This document shows positions 43,060 through 51,400 of a stretch of DNA of 64,000 bases, in pieces. The first letter of the stretch is position 1. Each line of letters begins with the position of its first letter. The stretch spans positions 62,001-126,000 of the forward strand of contig NZ_VDMA02000013.1 in assembly GCF_006334915.2 (NCBI RefSeq), in the 5' to 3' direction. The position numbers and the translations under genes are program-made. This DNA comes from Microbispora catharanthi. GTDB taxonomy: Bacteria; Actinomycetota; Actinomycetes; Streptosporangiales; Streptosporangiaceae. The notes below the pieces were generated by a model, which did not search any database, was not told where the DNA came from, and saw nothing but the letters and a program-made list of their open reading frames with translations.

Positions 43060-44586
43060 ATGCACGGCCATACGGGCGCCTGGCGCGTCCCCGGCTATAC
43101 GGAGATTCGTGAACTCGGCACGGGGGGCGCCGGGCGAGTGATACTCGCGCGGCACGACGCCGACGACATCCCTGTGGCGATCAAGTACCTGTCCGACGAG
43201 ATGATGGCGGACCTCCACTTCGTCGCCCGGTTCCGGCACGAGGCCCGGCTGCTCGCCGCCATGGATCCCAATCCCCACGCGGCGCGCTTCTACGAGTACG
43301 TCGAGACCGCGCGCGGCGCCGCCATCGTCATGGAGCTCATCGACGGCGTCTCGCTGCGCGCGATGCTCCGTTCGGAGGGCCCGACCGGTCCCGAGGCCGC
43401 GCTCACCGTGCTCAAGGGCTCGCTGCTCGGCCTGGCCGCGGCGCACTCCATCGGCGTCGTCCACCGCGACTACAAGCCCGAGAACGTCATGGTGGAGGGC
43501 GACGGCACCAGCAAGCTCGTCGACTTCGGCATCGCGGCGCAGGCCGGCGAGGGGGTCAGGGCGGCCGGGACACCGCCGTACATGGCTCCGGAGCAATGGT
43601 CGGGCGGGAAGGCCGGACCGGCGAGCGACGTCTACGCCGCCACGGTCGTCTTCTTCGAGTGCCTCACCGGCGGACGGCCGTTCCGGGCGCAGAACATGGC
43701 CGCGCTGGCCCGCCAGCACCAGGCGACCCCTCCTCCGGTCGACGAGGTGCCGCCCCCGCTGCGCGACCTCGTGGAGCGCGGCATGGCCAAGCGGCCGGAG
43801 GACCGGTTCGCGTCGGCCGAGGAGTTCCTGCGGGAGCTCGAGGCCGTCGCCGCCGGCGCGTACGGCCCGGCCTGGGAGGAGCGCGGACGGCGCCGGCTCG
43901 CGGCGCTCGCCGGGCTGCTCGTACCGTTCTTCCCATTGAAGGAGAACGCTCCCGAGACCGGCACCGCGCTGGCCGAGACCAGGCTCGGCGGGCTGCTGAG
44001 CCAGACCCGCATGAAGATCGGCCTGACCCTGGCCGGGATGGTCGTGATCGCGGGCGGAACGGTGGCGCTGGTCCAGACGGTGAGCGGCGGCACGACCCTG
44101 CAGGCCGGGACGACGATCGAGACGTCCAGCCCGCCCGCGGTCGATCCCTCGTCCATCGAGGTGGAGGACGACTCCGGCGACGACTCCGGCGACGACCCCA
44201 CCGAGGAGCCGCAGGAGCCCACCCCGACCCCGGCGGCCACCAGCCCCAAGCCCGGCGCGTCGCCGACGCCGGCCGTGCGGCCCACCGTGACCCAGCGGCC
44301 GACCCGCAGGCCCAGCCCCTCGCCGAAGCCGAAGCCGACCGCCAAGCCCACGACCAGACCCACGGCCAAGCCCACGCCGAAGCCGTCGCCCAAGCCCGTT
44401 CCCTCGGACGAGCCCACGGTCACGGTGGACCCGCCCAAGAACCCGCCGGCGACCAGGCAGCCCAAGCCCACGCCGACCAGCAACCCGCCCACGACGCAGC
44501 CCTCCACCCAGCCTTCGCCCCAGCCCTCGACCGAGAACCCGCCCACACTGACGCTCTCGCCCGCTTCGCCGCCGGAGATCCTGTGA
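43060..44586 (+). CDS. Transmembrane Ser/Thr protein kinase, Pro-rich exterior tail
   Basis: 508 aa, paralogous to the preceding kinase: VAIKYLSDEM, HRDYKPENVM, LVDFGIAAQ and MAPEQWSG, and the same juxtamembrane block (AYGPAWEERGRRRLAALA). One membrane helix lies near 318-340, then a long extracellular tail of Thr/Pro/Lys repeats (about 370-508) with no folded domain. AGGAG lies at correct spacing for ATG 43060; the ATG at 43042 is also in frame. Its TGA overlaps the GTG of the microprotein gene. Confidence 0.9.
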   Translation: MHGHTGAWRVPGYTEIRELGTGGAGRVILARHDADDIPVAIKYLSDEMMADLHFVARFRHEARLLAAMDPNPHAARFYEYVETARGAAIVMELIDGVSLRAMLRSEGPTGPEAALTVLKGSLLGLAAAHSIGVVHRDYKPENVMVEGDGTSKLVDFGIAAQAGEGVRAAGTPPYMAPEQWSGGKAGPASDVYAATVVFFECLTGGRPFRAQNMAALARQHQATPPPVDEVPPPLRDLVERGMAKRPEDRFASAEEFLRELEAVAAGAYGPAWEERGRRRLAALAGLLVPFFPLKENAPETGTALAETRLGGLLSQTRMKIGLTLAGMVVIAGGTVALVQTVSGGTTLQAGTTIETSSPPAVDPSSIEVEDDSGDDSGDDPTEEPQEPTPTPAATSPKPGASPTPAVRPTVTQRPTRRPSPSPKPKPTAKPTTRPTAKPTPKPSPKPVPSDEPTVTVDPPKNPPATRQPKPTPTSNPPTTQPSTQPSPQPSTENPPTLTLSPASPPEIL

Positions 44587-44678
44587 GCGCGCTCGCCGCG
44601 GCCCTGGTGACGACCGGCCTCGTTCCCGCCACACTGGCCATGGGACGCATACGCGGACGGCACCGAAGGCGGCGGTAG
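44583..44678 (+). CDS. 31-aa single-pass microprotein between kinase genes
   Basis: Starts at a GTG whose last bases form the kinase stop (GTGA overlap) and ends in TAG directly joined to the ATG of the next gene. The peptide begins (M)SALAAALVTTGLVPATLAMG, a hydrophobic helix, then RIRGRHRRRR, a strongly basic tail. The perfect two-sided coupling makes chance unlikely. Role unknown: perhaps a membrane adaptor or merely a coupling device. Confidence 0.55.
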   Translation: MSALAAALVTTGLVPATLAMGRIRGRHRRRR

Positions 44679-46040
44679 ATGCGAGAAGGCGTGACGGTCG
44701 CGGGACACCGGCTCACCGGCCGCACCCGGCCCAGCGAGGTGGGCACCTGGGCGGACGCCGTCTCCCCCGACGGGCGGCCGTCCGGTGTGCTGCGGTTCGA
44801 TCCCCTGGCCGTCGCGACGGCCCAGGCGCGCGAGCGGCTCGTCGCGGCGGTCGGCGCCGACGTGCGTTTACACGGAGGCGGGCCGATCGGGCTGCTGCCC
44901 GTGATCGACCTGGTGGCCGCGCGTGACGAGGTCTGGCTGATCACCGCACGGGCGACGCCGGCCGTCGCCGACCTGATGGCCGCCGGCCGCCTGGACCCGG
45001 GCGGCGCGGCGACCGTGCTCCTGGAGACCGCGCAGGCGCTGCTCGCCGTGCACGCCGCCGGGCTCGCCCACGGCGCGCTGCATGCCGGGACCGTCGTGAT
45101 CGGGGAGAACGGCGCGGTGCTGCTGGCCGAGCGCGGCCTGCTGCGGGCGCTGCGGGGCGAGCACGCGTCCGCGGAGCAGGACGTCGCGGCCTGGGCCGCG
45201 CTCGCCGGCGCGCTGGCCGCGAACTGCGGGCAGGGACACGCCGCGGCGGCGCTGCGGCGCGCGTCCGCCACCGCGGCCCATGGGCTCGCCGCCGCGCGAG
45301 ACACCCTGCTCGCCGAGCGCGAGGCGTTCCCCGGCATGGGCAGGGAACAGCTGGCCCACGCGGCACACGGCCTCTCCGCGACCGCGACCCCAGAACTCCC
45401 CGCGGGCGCGGCGGCCGGCTCTGCCGGCGGGGAGGCGGTGACCCTGCTCGACCTGCCGGACGCGGCGGACGGGCTCGACCTGCCGAATGCGGCCGACGGC
45501 CGCGGCGACGTGATGATGCGGTTCGGGCCCGGGGTCCCGACCGAGACCACGGCGGCGCAGATCTGGCGTGCCGGGCAGACCTCCGACGCCATCACGACCA
45601 CCCACGCCGGCGGTCCGGCTCCCCGGCGGCGCCGGAGGCGTACGACGGCGTGGGCGGGGACGTTGCTGCTGGCGATCCTGATCGCGGCGGTGATCCTGTG
45701 GCTGCGCCAGACGCCCGGCCTGCCGCTCGCGGTGAGCGACGTCGACGTCAAGGCGCCCAAGAAGACGGTGCGCTGCGACGGCAAAGCCGATTTCGTGGGC
45801 GTCGTCACGACCAACGGCGAGGCCGGGACGATCCGCTACCTCTGGATCCGCAGCGACGACCGCAAGCCGCTGGAGCAGGAGCAGCGGGTCTCCTCCGGAG
45901 ACACGTCGGTGGACCTTCCCCTGCACTGGAAGGTGACCGGATCGGGATCGTTCAAGGGCACGGCCACACTCCGCGTCCTGTCCCCCACGACGGCGGGGAA
46001 GCCGATCCAGGACAAGGCAAGTTTCACCTACAAATGCTGA
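44679..46040 (+). CDS. Membrane-anchored pseudokinase with exterior domain
   Basis: 453 aa. The N-terminal about 200 residues follow a kinase-like plan but lack catalysis. The HRD position reads HGALHAGTVVIGENG, the DFG position AERG, and no VAIK lysine or glycine loop is seen. A Thr/Pro-rich middle and basic stop-transfer (RRRRRRTT) precede one membrane helix (about 325-342). A beta-rich exterior domain with two Cys (VRCDGKADF..., FTYKC) follows. It begins directly after the microprotein stop. It is probably a regulator or scaffold of the two active kinases, by position. Confidence 0.65.
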   Translation: MREGVTVAGHRLTGRTRPSEVGTWADAVSPDGRPSGVLRFDPLAVATAQARERLVAAVGADVRLHGGGPIGLLPVIDLVAARDEVWLITARATPAVADLMAAGRLDPGGAATVLLETAQALLAVHAAGLAHGALHAGTVVIGENGAVLLAERGLLRALRGEHASAEQDVAAWAALAGALAANCGQGHAAAALRRASATAAHGLAAARDTLLAEREAFPGMGREQLAHAAHGLSATATPELPAGAAAGSAGGEAVTLLDLPDAADGLDLPNAADGRGDVMMRFGPGVPTETTAAQIWRAGQTSDAITTTHAGGPAPRRRRRRTTAWAGTLLLAILIAAVILWLRQTPGLPLAVSDVDVKAPKKTVRCDGKADFVGVVTTNGEAGTIRYLWIRSDDRKPLEQEQRVSSGDTSVDLPLHWKVTGSGSFKGTATLRVLSPTTAGKPIQDKASFTYKC

Positions 46041-46059
46041 TTTCATTAGTGTGGCGCGC

Positions 46060-47073
46060 ATGACGACGACCCCCGCCGGCTGGTATCCGGACCCGTACGG
46101 CTCCCCTCTCCTCCGTTGGTGGGACGGCACCCAGTGGACCGACGCCACCCACGCTCCCGGACAGGAGGCCGGGGCGCCGCCCCAGGCTCCTCAGCAGGCC
46201 CCTCACCAGGCCCCTCAGCAGGCCGCTCAGCAGGCCCCGCAGTGGACGACACAGCCCCAGTGGGGGCCTCCGAACCAGACGGCGCAGCTTCCGATGCCCG
46301 AGTTCGGCGCGCCGCGGCGTACGGCGCCGGTCTGGCCGTGGATCGTGGGCGGCATCGCCGCGGTGGTCGTGCTCGCGCTGGTCATCGGCGGCGCGGTCAT
46401 CGTCCTGCGCGACCGCGCCGGCACGGCCCTCGCCCGGCCGGACACCACCGCGACGGCCCCGCAGCTCGACCAGACCGTGCCGCCCGAGCAGGAACCGCAG
46501 CAGTCCACCCCGCCGCTGCCCCAGCTTCCCCAGCCGTCCGGTGACCGCATCACGGACCCGGTGACCGGCCTGTCGTACGCGTACCCGGGCGACAAGTGGC
46601 AGGTGCCGGAGTCGAAGGACGTCAACAACCCGGCCGACCCGACGAGTCCACTGTGGACGAGCGGCTGCCAGGCGACGTCCCAGTCGAACTACGACGGCAG
46701 GGGCAACGACTGGGTGGGCAGCGTCTACACGGCCGAGGTGCCCCAGGTCTTCCCCAACAGCGGCGCGGGGGGCTTGGGGCCGCTCGCTCAAGGGCTGCTG
46801 CTCACCTACGACCGGGCCTGGTACGGCATCCAGCACGACCGCAAGATCCTCCGCAACGAGGCGCTGACCGTGAGCGGCAAGCAGGGCTGGGTCATCGAGT
46901 TCGAGATGGACTTCACCAAGGTCGCCGAGGCCAACAATCTGAAGTGGAAGAAGGAGAAGGGCGCGATCATCCTCGTGGACCGCGGTCAGAACGCCCGTCC
47001 CGCGATGCTGTACGTCTCGGTGCCGGACAACCTGGACCAGTCGGTCATCAAGCGCGTGGAGGACTCGCTTTAA
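46060..47073 (+). CDS. DUF2510 membrane protein
   Basis: A 337-aa protein. The N-terminal DUF2510 motif is AGWYPDPYGSPLLRWWDGTQWTDAT (about residues 6-30). A Gln/Pro/Ala-rich cytoplasmic stretch with APQQAPHQAPQQA repeats, one membrane helix (about 92-118) and a Pro/Gln stalk follow. The exterior domain (about 165-337) has VTGLSYAYPGDKW and a single Cys. ATG 46060 is preferred; a GTG at 46051 with no RBS could be leaderless. It follows the pseudokinase by 19 bp and likely belongs to the same operon. The DUF2510 motif is thought to act in membrane-associated assemblies. Confidence 0.8.
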   Translation: MTTTPAGWYPDPYGSPLLRWWDGTQWTDATHAPGQEAGAPPQAPQQAPHQAPQQAAQQAPQWTTQPQWGPPNQTAQLPMPEFGAPRRTAPVWPWIVGGIAAVVVLALVIGGAVIVLRDRAGTALARPDTTATAPQLDQTVPPEQEPQQSTPPLPQLPQPSGDRITDPVTGLSYAYPGDKWQVPESKDVNNPADPTSPLWTSGCQATSQSNYDGRGNDWVGSVYTAEVPQVFPNSGAGGLGPLAQGLLLTYDRAWYGIQHDRKILRNEALTVSGKQGWVIEFEMDFTKVAEANNLKWKKEKGAIILVDRGQNARPAMLYVSVPDNLDQSVIKRVEDSL

Positions 47074-47116
47074 TCTCAGTGACGTCCCCATTACCCTTCA
47101 GCATTACTCTTGAGCC

Positions 47117-47713
47117 ATGACTGACCCGCTGGTCTGGATCGACTGTGAGATGACCGGGCTCGACCTCGGCCGTGACGCGCTCATCGAGGTGGCCTGTATC
47201 GTCACCGACGGCGAGCTGAACCAGCTGGATGAGGGCGTGGACGTCGTCATCAAGCCCCCCGCGGAGACGCTGGAGCAGATGTCCGAGGTCGTGCGGGAGA
47301 TGCACACGGCCTCGGGGCTGCTGCGGGCGCTCGCGACGGGGGTGACCCTGGCGGAGGCCGAGGCCGTCGTGCTCGACTACATCCGCTCCCACGTGCCCGA
47401 GGCCAAGAAGGCGCCGCTGTGCGGCAACTCCATCGCGACCGACCGCGCGTTCATCGCCCGGGACATGCCGCTGGTGGACGCGTTCCTGCACTACCGGATG
47501 GTCGACGTCTCGTCGATCAAGGAGCTGGCCCGCCGCTGGTATCCCCGGGTCTACTTCGCCTCCCCCGAGAAGCAGGGCGGGCACCGCGCGCTGGCCGACA
47601 TCACCGAGAGCATCCGGGAGCTGCGTTACTACCGCGCCGCGGTCTTCGTGCCGCAGCCCGGCCCCGACTCCGCCACCGCCCGCGAGGTCGCGGAGGCCGT
47701 CTCCGGGTCCTGA
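47117..47713 (+). CDS. orn: Oligoribonuclease
   Basis: A 198-aa DEDDh 3'-5' exonuclease degrading nanoRNAs and pGpG. Motif ExoI is [10 protein letters not shown] (about residues 7-16, Asp and Glu metal ligands), ExoII is [12 protein letters not shown] (about 98), and ExoIII is [11 protein letters not shown] (about 157). The length is standard. It stands just upstream of tRNA-His, an arrangement common in actinomycetes. Confidence 0.96.
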   Translation: MTDPLVWIDCEMTGLDLGRDALIEVACIVTDGELNQLDEGVDVVIKPPAETLEQMSEVVREMHTASGLLRALATGVTLAEAEAVVLDYIRSHVPEAKKAPLCGNSIATDRAFIARDMPLVDAFLHYRMVDVSSIKELARRWYPRVYFASPEKQGGHRALADITESIRELRYYRAAVFVPQPGPDSATAREVAEAVSGS

Positions 47714-47795
47714 CGCGGAGGGCGAGCGGTATTGAGGGCGCGGAGGACTCCGAAATACCGCTACACTTTCTTCGTACGCCTCGAACGGCGGACAT

Positions 47796-47872
47796 GGTGG
47801 GTGTAGCTCAGCTGGCAGAGCGCCAGGTTGTGGTCCTGGATGTCGTGGGTTCAAGTCCCATCACTCACCCCA
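47796..47872 (+). tRNA. tRNA-His (anticodon GUG)
   Basis: The cloverleaf is complete. G-1 is at 47796, the acceptor GTGGGTG pairs with CACTCAC, and the D-arm is GCTC...GAGC. The anticodon stem CCAGG/CCTGG has loop TTGTGGT with GTG at 47830-47832. The T-arm is GTGGG-TTCAAGT-CCCAT, the discriminator is C73 (47869) and CCA is encoded (47870-47872). G-1 with C73 is the hallmark of tRNA-His. Confidence 0.97.
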
Positions 47873-47875
47873 ATG

Positions 47876-47914
47876 GCGAACGGCCGGTCCAGACGGATCG
47901 GCCGTTCGCTTTTT
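47876..47914 (+). terminator. Rho-independent terminator after tRNA-His
   Basis: A perfect 11-bp stem GCGAACGGCCG/CGGCCGTTCGC with a 12-base loop, followed by TTTTT (47910-47914). It begins 3 bp after the tRNA CCA. Confidence 0.93.
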
Positions 47915-47919
47915 CATGA

Positions 47920-47959
47920 GTGACTATAACCTCCGCGTATACACTCGATGTATAGTCAC
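47920..47959. promoter_or_regulatory. PadR-type operator overlapping a leaderless promoter
   Basis: Perfect 9-bp arms GTGACTATA (47920-47928) and TATAGTCAC (47951-47959) with a 22-bp spacer. TATAGT (47951-47956) is a good -10 box 7 bp before the padR ATG, so transcription is probably leaderless. A repressor bound here would block it. Confidence 0.75.
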
Positions 47960-47963
47960 CGGC

Positions 47964-48488
47964 ATGACCGTTCCCCTCGCGTTGCTCGGCCTGCTGGAAC
48001 GGGAGCCGAGCCACGGATACGACCTGAAACGCGACTACGACGCCTTCTTCGGCCGGGGCAGGCCACTGCCCTTCGGGCAGGTGTACTCCACGCTCGGCCG
48101 CCTGGCCAGGGACGGCAAGGTAACCGGGCAGAGCGAACCGGGCGACGGGCCGGACCGCAAGCGCTATGCCATCACCCCCCTCGGCAGGCAGGAGGTCGCC
48201 ACATGGCTGGCCGAGCCGGTCGCGGCCGAGCCGTACCTGCAGACGGTGCTGTTCACCAAGGTCGTGCTGGCGCTGATGCTGGGCCGTGACGCGGCCGGCT
48301 ATCTGGACGCGCAGCGCGCCACGCACATGCGGCGCATGCGGGAGCTGACGGAGGTCAAGCGCGGCGGCCCCCTGACCGACGCCCTGCTGGCCGACCACGC
48401 CATGTTCCACCTGGAGGCGGACCTGCGGTGGATCGACGTCACCCAGGCCCGGCTGGGGGCCCTGGCCGAGATGGTGCGCGCATCGTGA
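47964..48488 (+). CDS. PadR-family transcriptional regulator
   Basis: 174 aa. The N-terminal winged helix is LALLGLLEREPSHGYDLKRDYDAFFGRGRPLPFGQVYSTLGRLARDGKV... with the wing PGDGPDRKRYAITPLGRQEV. A C-terminal dimerisation helix bundle (Vir_act_alpha-like) follows. It opens an operon with an ABC ATPase, an FtsX permease and an acylase, and the stop overlaps the ATPase GTG (GTGA). PadR repressors typically control drug or phenolic efflux. Autoregulation is indicated by the operator over its promoter. Confidence 0.9.
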   Translation: MTVPLALLGLLEREPSHGYDLKRDYDAFFGRGRPLPFGQVYSTLGRLARDGKVTGQSEPGDGPDRKRYAITPLGRQEVATWLAEPVAAEPYLQTVLFTKVVLALMLGRDAAGYLDAQRATHMRRMRELTEVKRGGPLTDALLADHAMFHLEADLRWIDVTQARLGALAEMVRAS

Positions 48489-49165
48489 TCATCGAGGCTC
48501 GGGAGGTCAGCCGCTCCTACGGCAGCACGCCCGCGCTGCGGGAGGCGAACCTGTCGGTGGCCGCGGGCGAGGTCGTGGCGATCATGGGTCCCAGCGGGTC
48601 CGGCAAGTCGACGCTGCTGCACTGCCTGGCCGGCATCTTCACGCCGGACAGCGGCGAGGTCTGGTTCGACGGACGCCGCCTGGACACCCTGGACGACGGC
48701 CGCCGCAGCGAGCTGCGGCGCACCGCCTTCGGCTTCGTCTTCCAGTTCGGCCAGCTCGTGCCGGAGCTGACCGCGGCCGACAACGTGATGCTGCCGCTGC
48801 TGCTGGGCCGCACCAGGAGAAAGCACGCCGAGCGGCGGGCGGCCGAATGGCTGGAGCGACTGGAGCTGGCCGACCTGGGCGGCCGGCGCACCGGGGAGCT
48901 GTCCGGCGGGCAGGCGCAGCGCGTGGCGATCGCGCGAGCGCTGGTGACGCGGCCGCGGGTCGTGTTCGCCGACGAGCCGACCGGCGCGCTCGACACGCTC
49001 ACCGGCGAGCACGTGATGGACCTGCTGGTGGGCCTGGCCCGCGAGGAGGGCGCCACCGTGATCGTGGTGACCCACGACGCCCGGGTGGCCGCCTGCGCCG
49101 ACCGGGAGGTCGTGGTGCGCGACGGCCGCGTCTTCGACCCGTACACGAGCGGGGCCCTCCGATGA
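48485..49165 (+). CDS. ABC transporter ATP-binding protein (MacB/LolD type)
   Basis: A 226-aa ATPase. Walker A is MGPSGSGKSTLLHC (about residues 33-46), the Q-loop FQFGQLVPEL, signature LSGGQAQRVAIARALV (about 140), Walker B VVFADEPTGALDT (about 162) and the switch His in VVTHDARVA. GTG at 48485 overlaps the padR stop. Its TGA overlaps the permease ATG (ATGA). Similar to the ATPase at 165-923 but clearly a distinct system. Confidence 0.93.
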   Translation: MIIEAREVSRSYGSTPALREANLSVAAGEVVAIMGPSGSGKSTLLHCLAGIFTPDSGEVWFDGRRLDTLDDGRRSELRRTAFGFVFQFGQLVPELTAADNVMLPLLLGRTRRKHAERRAAEWLERLELADLGGRRTGELSGGQAQRVAIARALVTRPRVVFADEPTGALDTLTGEHVMDLLVGLAREEGATVIVVTHDARVAACADREVVVRDGRVFDPYTSGALR

Positions 49166-51393
49166 TCCGGCTGGGCCTGCGGCTGTCGCTGAGCAGCGGC
49201 AGGGAGGCGGCGGCCAGGCTGGCGCTGATCGTCGTCGGGGTGGCGGCCGGCGTCGCGGTGCTGCTGGCCACGCTGTCGCTGTTCAACGCCTTCCAGGCCA
49301 CCGACGGCCGCCCCTGCTGGGAGTGCACGTCCGGCTCGGCGCCCAGCGGCTGGGCCCTCGACGCGACGGCCGACGGCGCGCTGTGGAACTACCACGAGGA
49401 CTTCTACGCGGGCCGGACGATCAAGAGGCTCGACGCCGCCGCGCTCGGCACGCGGGCGCCGGTCGTCCCCGGTCTGTCCCGCATGCCCGGCCCGGGGCAG
49501 TACTACGCCTCGCCCGCGCTGGCCGGGCTGCTGGACTCGGCGCCGCCTGAGGAGCTGGCCGCCCGCTTCCCCGGCACGCGCGCCGGGCTGATCGGCGACG
49601 CGGCGCTGTCCGGGCCCGACGAGCTGGTCATCGTGGTAGGGCGGACGCCGGATCAGGTCGCCGCCCTGCCCGGCGCCAGGCAGGTCGACACGGTCTCCGC
49701 GGTCTCCACCATGCCCGCGGTCGACGACAGCGCGGACGTCTACCGGTTCGGCTTCGGCGTCGCCGCCGTCGGGCTGATCGTCCCGCTGCTGGTGCTCGTG
49801 GGCACCGCCACCCGGCTGGCCGCGGCTCGCCGCGAGACCCGCTTCGCCGCGATCCGCCTGGTCGGAGCCACCACGCGGCAGATCAACGTGCTCGCGACGG
49901 TGGACGCCGCGCTGGGCGCGCTGGCCGGCGCGCTGGCCGGCCTCGCGGTCTTCCAGCTCGTACGGCCGGCCGTGGCCGGCGTCCGGATCACCGGTGCCCG
50001 GTTCTTCCCCGAACTGGTCGCCCCGCACGCCTGGCAGTACGCGGCCGTGCTTGGCGGCGCGCCGGTCGTGGCGGCCTGCGCCGCCCTGTGGTCGCTGCGC
50101 CGGGTGCGGATCTCGCCGCTCGGCGTGGCGAGGAAGACCGCCGCGTCCCCACCGCGAGCGTGGCGGGTGGTCCCGCTGCTGGCGGGGCTGGGGATGTTCT
50201 TGGGTCCGGTGTACCGGAACGGCAAGCCCGACAATTTGCTGGCCGTCGTCGCGCTCGCGCTGGTCATGGTCGGGCTGATGCTGGCCGGCCCCTGGCTGAC
50301 CATGGTCGCCGCACGCCTGACCGCCCGGCTGACCCGGGGCGGGGCGACGCTGCTGGCCGCGCGGCGCCTGGCCGCCGATCCGAAGGCCGCCTTCAGGTCG
50401 GTGAGCGGGCTGGTGCTGGCGGTGTTCATCGGGACGACGATCGCGGCCCTCGTGCCGACGGTGGTCGCCGGCCAGCAGAAGGTGGCCGGGGGCACGCTCA
50501 ACGACGTTCTGGGCGCCAGGTTCGACCGGCCGGGCGTCTCCGGCCTGTCACCGCGGGCGGGAACGGAGCTGCTCGACCGGCTGCGCGCCCGCCCGGGCGT
50601 GGACGTGCTGCCGATCTACGCGCTGCCGATCGAGGCCAGGGCGGAACACGTCCCCCCGCGGCCCGACGGCCCGCCGCCCGCGCCGTACGTCGTCGAGTGC
50701 TCCAATCTGGCCCGCTTCCCCGTGCTCGGCCGCTGCCCCGACGGCGCCCGGGCCGTGGCGGGCAACTTCGCCCGCATCGTCGGCGCCGACAACCCTCTCA
50801 CCGTCGACAGACTCCTTCCGCTGGCGGGCCCGGCCAGCCCGCCCGCCTCCGCCGACGGGCTCGACCTGGCGGCCGTCATGATCACTACACGCGATCCGGC
50901 GACGCTGGAGCGGCTGCGCACCCTGCTGGCGGGCTACACCGTCGAGGCGCCGATGACCTTCGCCGAGGTCGCCGAAGTCAGGGCGGACCTCTACACCCGG
51001 GCGGAGAACGTCGCGCTGGCCATGGTCGGGCTCACCCTGGTCGCCGGCGCCTGCGGCCTCATGGTGGCGGCAGGCGGCGGGCTGGTGGAGCGCAGGCAGC
51101 CGTTCACCCTGCTGCGGCTGGCGGGCACGCCCACGCGCACCCTGGCCGCGGTGGTGCTGCTGGAGTCGGCGCTGCCGCTCGTGCTGGCCGCCGCGCTCGC
51201 CGCCGGCGCCGGCTTCGGAGTGGCCGAGCCGCTCATCGACGCCCTCGCGATGAAGAGCGCGTCGATCGCGATGCCAGGTCACGTCTACTTCGCCTCCCTC
51301 GGCGCCGGCCTGGCCGCCTCCCTCCTGGTGATCCTCACGACGCTGCCGCTGCTGCGGCGCATGACCACGCCCGACAACGCGCGTTTCGAATAG
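49162..51393 (+). CDS. FtsX-like ABC permease
   Basis: A 743-aa permease. The N-terminal helix is followed by an exterior segment with a Cys pair (GRPCWECTSG, about residues 50-56). FtsX helices with RETRFAAIRLVGATTRQINVL near 225 come next, then mid-protein helices, a second exterior domain and a C-terminal FtsX set (ERRQPFTLLRLAGTPTRTLAAVVLLESALPLVLAAAL, to the end). Unlike the permease at 917-3292, the C-terminus is normal (LLRRMTTPDNARFE). Only 7 bp separate it from the acylase gene, so exporter and acylase are co-transcribed. Confidence 0.92.
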   Translation: MIRLGLRLSLSSGREAAARLALIVVGVAAGVAVLLATLSLFNAFQATDGRPCWECTSGSAPSGWALDATADGALWNYHEDFYAGRTIKRLDAAALGTRAPVVPGLSRMPGPGQYYASPALAGLLDSAPPEELAARFPGTRAGLIGDAALSGPDELVIVVGRTPDQVAALPGARQVDTVSAVSTMPAVDDSADVYRFGFGVAAVGLIVPLLVLVGTATRLAAARRETRFAAIRLVGATTRQINVLATVDAALGALAGALAGLAVFQLVRPAVAGVRITGARFFPELVAPHAWQYAAVLGGAPVVAACAALWSLRRVRISPLGVARKTAASPPRAWRVVPLLAGLGMFLGPVYRNGKPDNLLAVVALALVMVGLMLAGPWLTMVAARLTARLTRGGATLLAARRLAADPKAAFRSVSGLVLAVFIGTTIAALVPTVVAGQQKVAGGTLNDVLGARFDRPGVSGLSPRAGTELLDRLRARPGVDVLPIYALPIEARAEHVPPRPDGPPPAPYVVECSNLARFPVLGRCPDGARAVAGNFARIVGADNPLTVDRLLPLAGPASPPASADGLDLAAVMITTRDPATLERLRTLLAGYTVEAPMTFAEVAEVRADLYTRAENVALAMVGLTLVAGACGLMVAAGGGLVERRQPFTLLRLAGTPTRTLAAVVLLESALPLVLAAALAAGAGFGVAEPLIDALAMKSASIAMPGHVYFASLGAGLAASLLVILTTLPLLRRMTTPDNARFE

Positions 51394-51400
51394 GAGACCG

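Noticed and set aside
47740..47795. A second tRNA before tRNA-His
   Set aside because: The interval cannot form a cloverleaf; it appears to be only the tRNA promoter region.
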